The notes under the pieces: model-generated
The model's database searches: none
What the model was told of the DNA's origin: nothing
The model's input: the letters and a program-made list of their open reading frames with translations, nothing else
DNA from: JBBTWV01 sp038062615
Lineage (GTDB): Bacteria > Patescibacteriota > Gracilibacteria > UBA1369 > UM-FILTER-53-11
NCBI GenBank assembly: GCA_038062615.1
Contig: JBBTWV010000030.1
Coordinates: 1 to 6,172 of the forward strand
Length of the DNA: 6,172 nt
Direction: 5' to 3'
Shown here: one piece after another, positions 6,006 through 6,172 of the stretch
Numbering within the stretch: position 1 is the stretch's first letter
Layout of the letters: the number at the start of each line of letters is the position of its first letter
Program-made: the position numbers and the translations under genes

Positions 6006-6023
6006 TGCTCCTTGAAAATTGAA
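6006..6023 (+). promoter_or_regulatory. boxA-like rRNA antitermination site
   Basis: TGCTCCTTGAAAATTGAA closely matches the boxA of Gram-positive rRNA leaders as I recall it (TGCTCTTTGAAAACTGAA, 16 of 18). It matches 10 of 13 bases of the E. coli rrn boxA. In RNA, boxA binds NusB-S10 and lets polymerase pass terminators in untranslated rRNA. Its place between promoter and 16S supports the call. Confidence 0.68.
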
Positions 6024-6087
6024 GATTCGTTGAAAATCAGAACGTAATAGAGAAGTCTAAATACTATAAACAACTACAATTAAGTGA

Positions 6088-6110
6088 AAGAGCCTTCAGG
6101 CTTTTCATTT
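6088..6110 (+). terminator. Terminator-like hairpin immediately upstream of 16S
   Basis: A 7-bp stem (AAAGAGCC side 6088-6094, GGCTTTT side 6099-6105, one G-T pair) closes a TTCA loop and is followed by a T-rich run (TTTTCATTTTTA). It has the shape of an intrinsic terminator on the plus strand, yet lies only a few bases before 16S. It could instead be a processing or folding hairpin of the leader that is overridden by boxA antitermination. Confidence 0.45.
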
Positions 6111-6112
6111 TT

Positions 6113-6172
6113 ATAATGAAGAGTTTGATCCTGGCTCAGGATTAACGCTGGCGGTGTGCATAACACATGCAA
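6113..6172 (+). rRNA. rrs: 16S ribosomal RNA, 5' end (partial)
   Basis: From 6118 the sequence GAAGAGTTTGATCCTGGCTC matches 16S rRNA position 6 onward, with an exact 27F primer site at 6120-6139, then AACGCTGGCGG and AACACATGCAA. It aligns without gaps to E. coli positions 6-60, placing position 1 near 6113. Differences from E. coli include GATT for ATTG before AACGCTGGCGG, and TGTGCAT for CAGGCCT. The gene continues beyond the right edge. The bases just before GAAGAG read TATAAT (6112-6117), but no -35 lies at the right distance, so they belong to the rRNA 5' end rather than a promoter. Confidence 0.97.

Larger units (their letters stand above)
5964..6112 (+). ncRNA. rRNA operon leader (pre-16S 5' leader)
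   Basis: This is the transcribed leader from the predicted start to the 16S 5' end. It contains a possible hairpin, TGGGC (5968-5972) with GCCCA (5987-5991), in the usual place of a boxB-type stem, then a boxA-like site (6006-6018), an AT-rich middle part and a hairpin next to 16S (6088-6105). The downstream half of any 16S processing stem is outside the window, so pairing cannot be checked. Confidence 0.55.

Noticed and set aside
5692..6015. Plus-strand 107-codon open frame (ends LLWALDAFRPLVYRCAP)
   Set aside because: It runs opposite the purM-like remnant and across the predicted rRNA promoter and boxA. It has no recognisable family, start site or upstream promoter, so it is best seen as a chance or shadow frame. 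A conserved homologue would reverse this.
6112..6117. Perfect TATAAT just before 16S
   Set aside because: No -35-like hexamer lies 16-18 bp upstream (the region is the hairpin), and a start from it would fall inside mature 16S. It belongs to the rRNA 5' end.
1..6172. CRISPR array, transposon ends, tRNA genes, riboswitches or a defence system
   Set aside because: I saw no regularly spaced direct repeats, transposase motifs, tRNA-like TTCGA arms with CCA ends, or nuclease/helicase-type proteins in any frame.

Overview
This window looks like a bacterial chromosome segment. The 3' end carries the first 60 bases of a 16S rRNA gene on the + strand, including an exact match to the universal 27F primer site. 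The small, closely packed genes, the lack of clear Shine-Dalgarno sequences and a large secreted Ser/Thr/Gly-rich repeat protein recall Patescibacteria (CPR). That placement is an impression from gene content and style, not proven. TGA is read as stop: rimK ends in TGA and no long gene has an in-frame TGA. This argues against the UGA=Gly code of Gracilibacteria/Absconditabacteria.

Layout. (1) 1-261, minus: the N-terminal part of a lipoprotein that runs off the left edge. (2) 357-1319, plus: a RimK-family ATP-grasp ligase, divergent from the lipoprotein, with its own promoter. (3) 1326-2594, minus: a probable two-gene unit, clpP followed 15 nt later by a YdcF/SanA-like membrane-anchored DUF218 protein; it meets rimK tail to tail with 6 bp between. 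(4) 2595-2721: a divergent promoter region. On its plus side a near-consensus sigma70-type promoter places the transcript start on the ATG of the next gene, predicting a leaderless mRNA. (5) 2722-4185, plus: a secreted beta-rich repeat protein that ends in a domain resembling phage-fibre or CPR surface-protein tips. (6) 4199-5560, minus: a secreted, probably lipid-anchored PD40/TolB-like beta-propeller, convergent with the repeat protein with 13 bp between. (7) 5589-5879, minus: a short ORF resembling the isolated C-terminal end of PurM (AIR synthetase), probably a gene remnant. (8) 5930-6112, plus: the rRNA operon promoter and leader, with a good promoter, a boxA-like antitermination site and a terminator-like hairpin just upstream of 16S. 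(9) 6113-6172: the 16S rRNA 5' end.

The genes do not form one pathway. They are housekeeping functions (protein turnover by ClpP, a RimK-type peptide ligase, rRNA) mixed with cell-envelope functions (two lipoproteins, a DUF218 membrane protein, a large surface protein). I found no CRISPR array, transposon, tRNA or obvious new multi-gene system. The most interesting points are the predicted leaderless promoter, a 13-bp sequence shared by the repeat-protein and rRNA promoter regions, the architecture of the rRNA leader, and the repeat protein itself.
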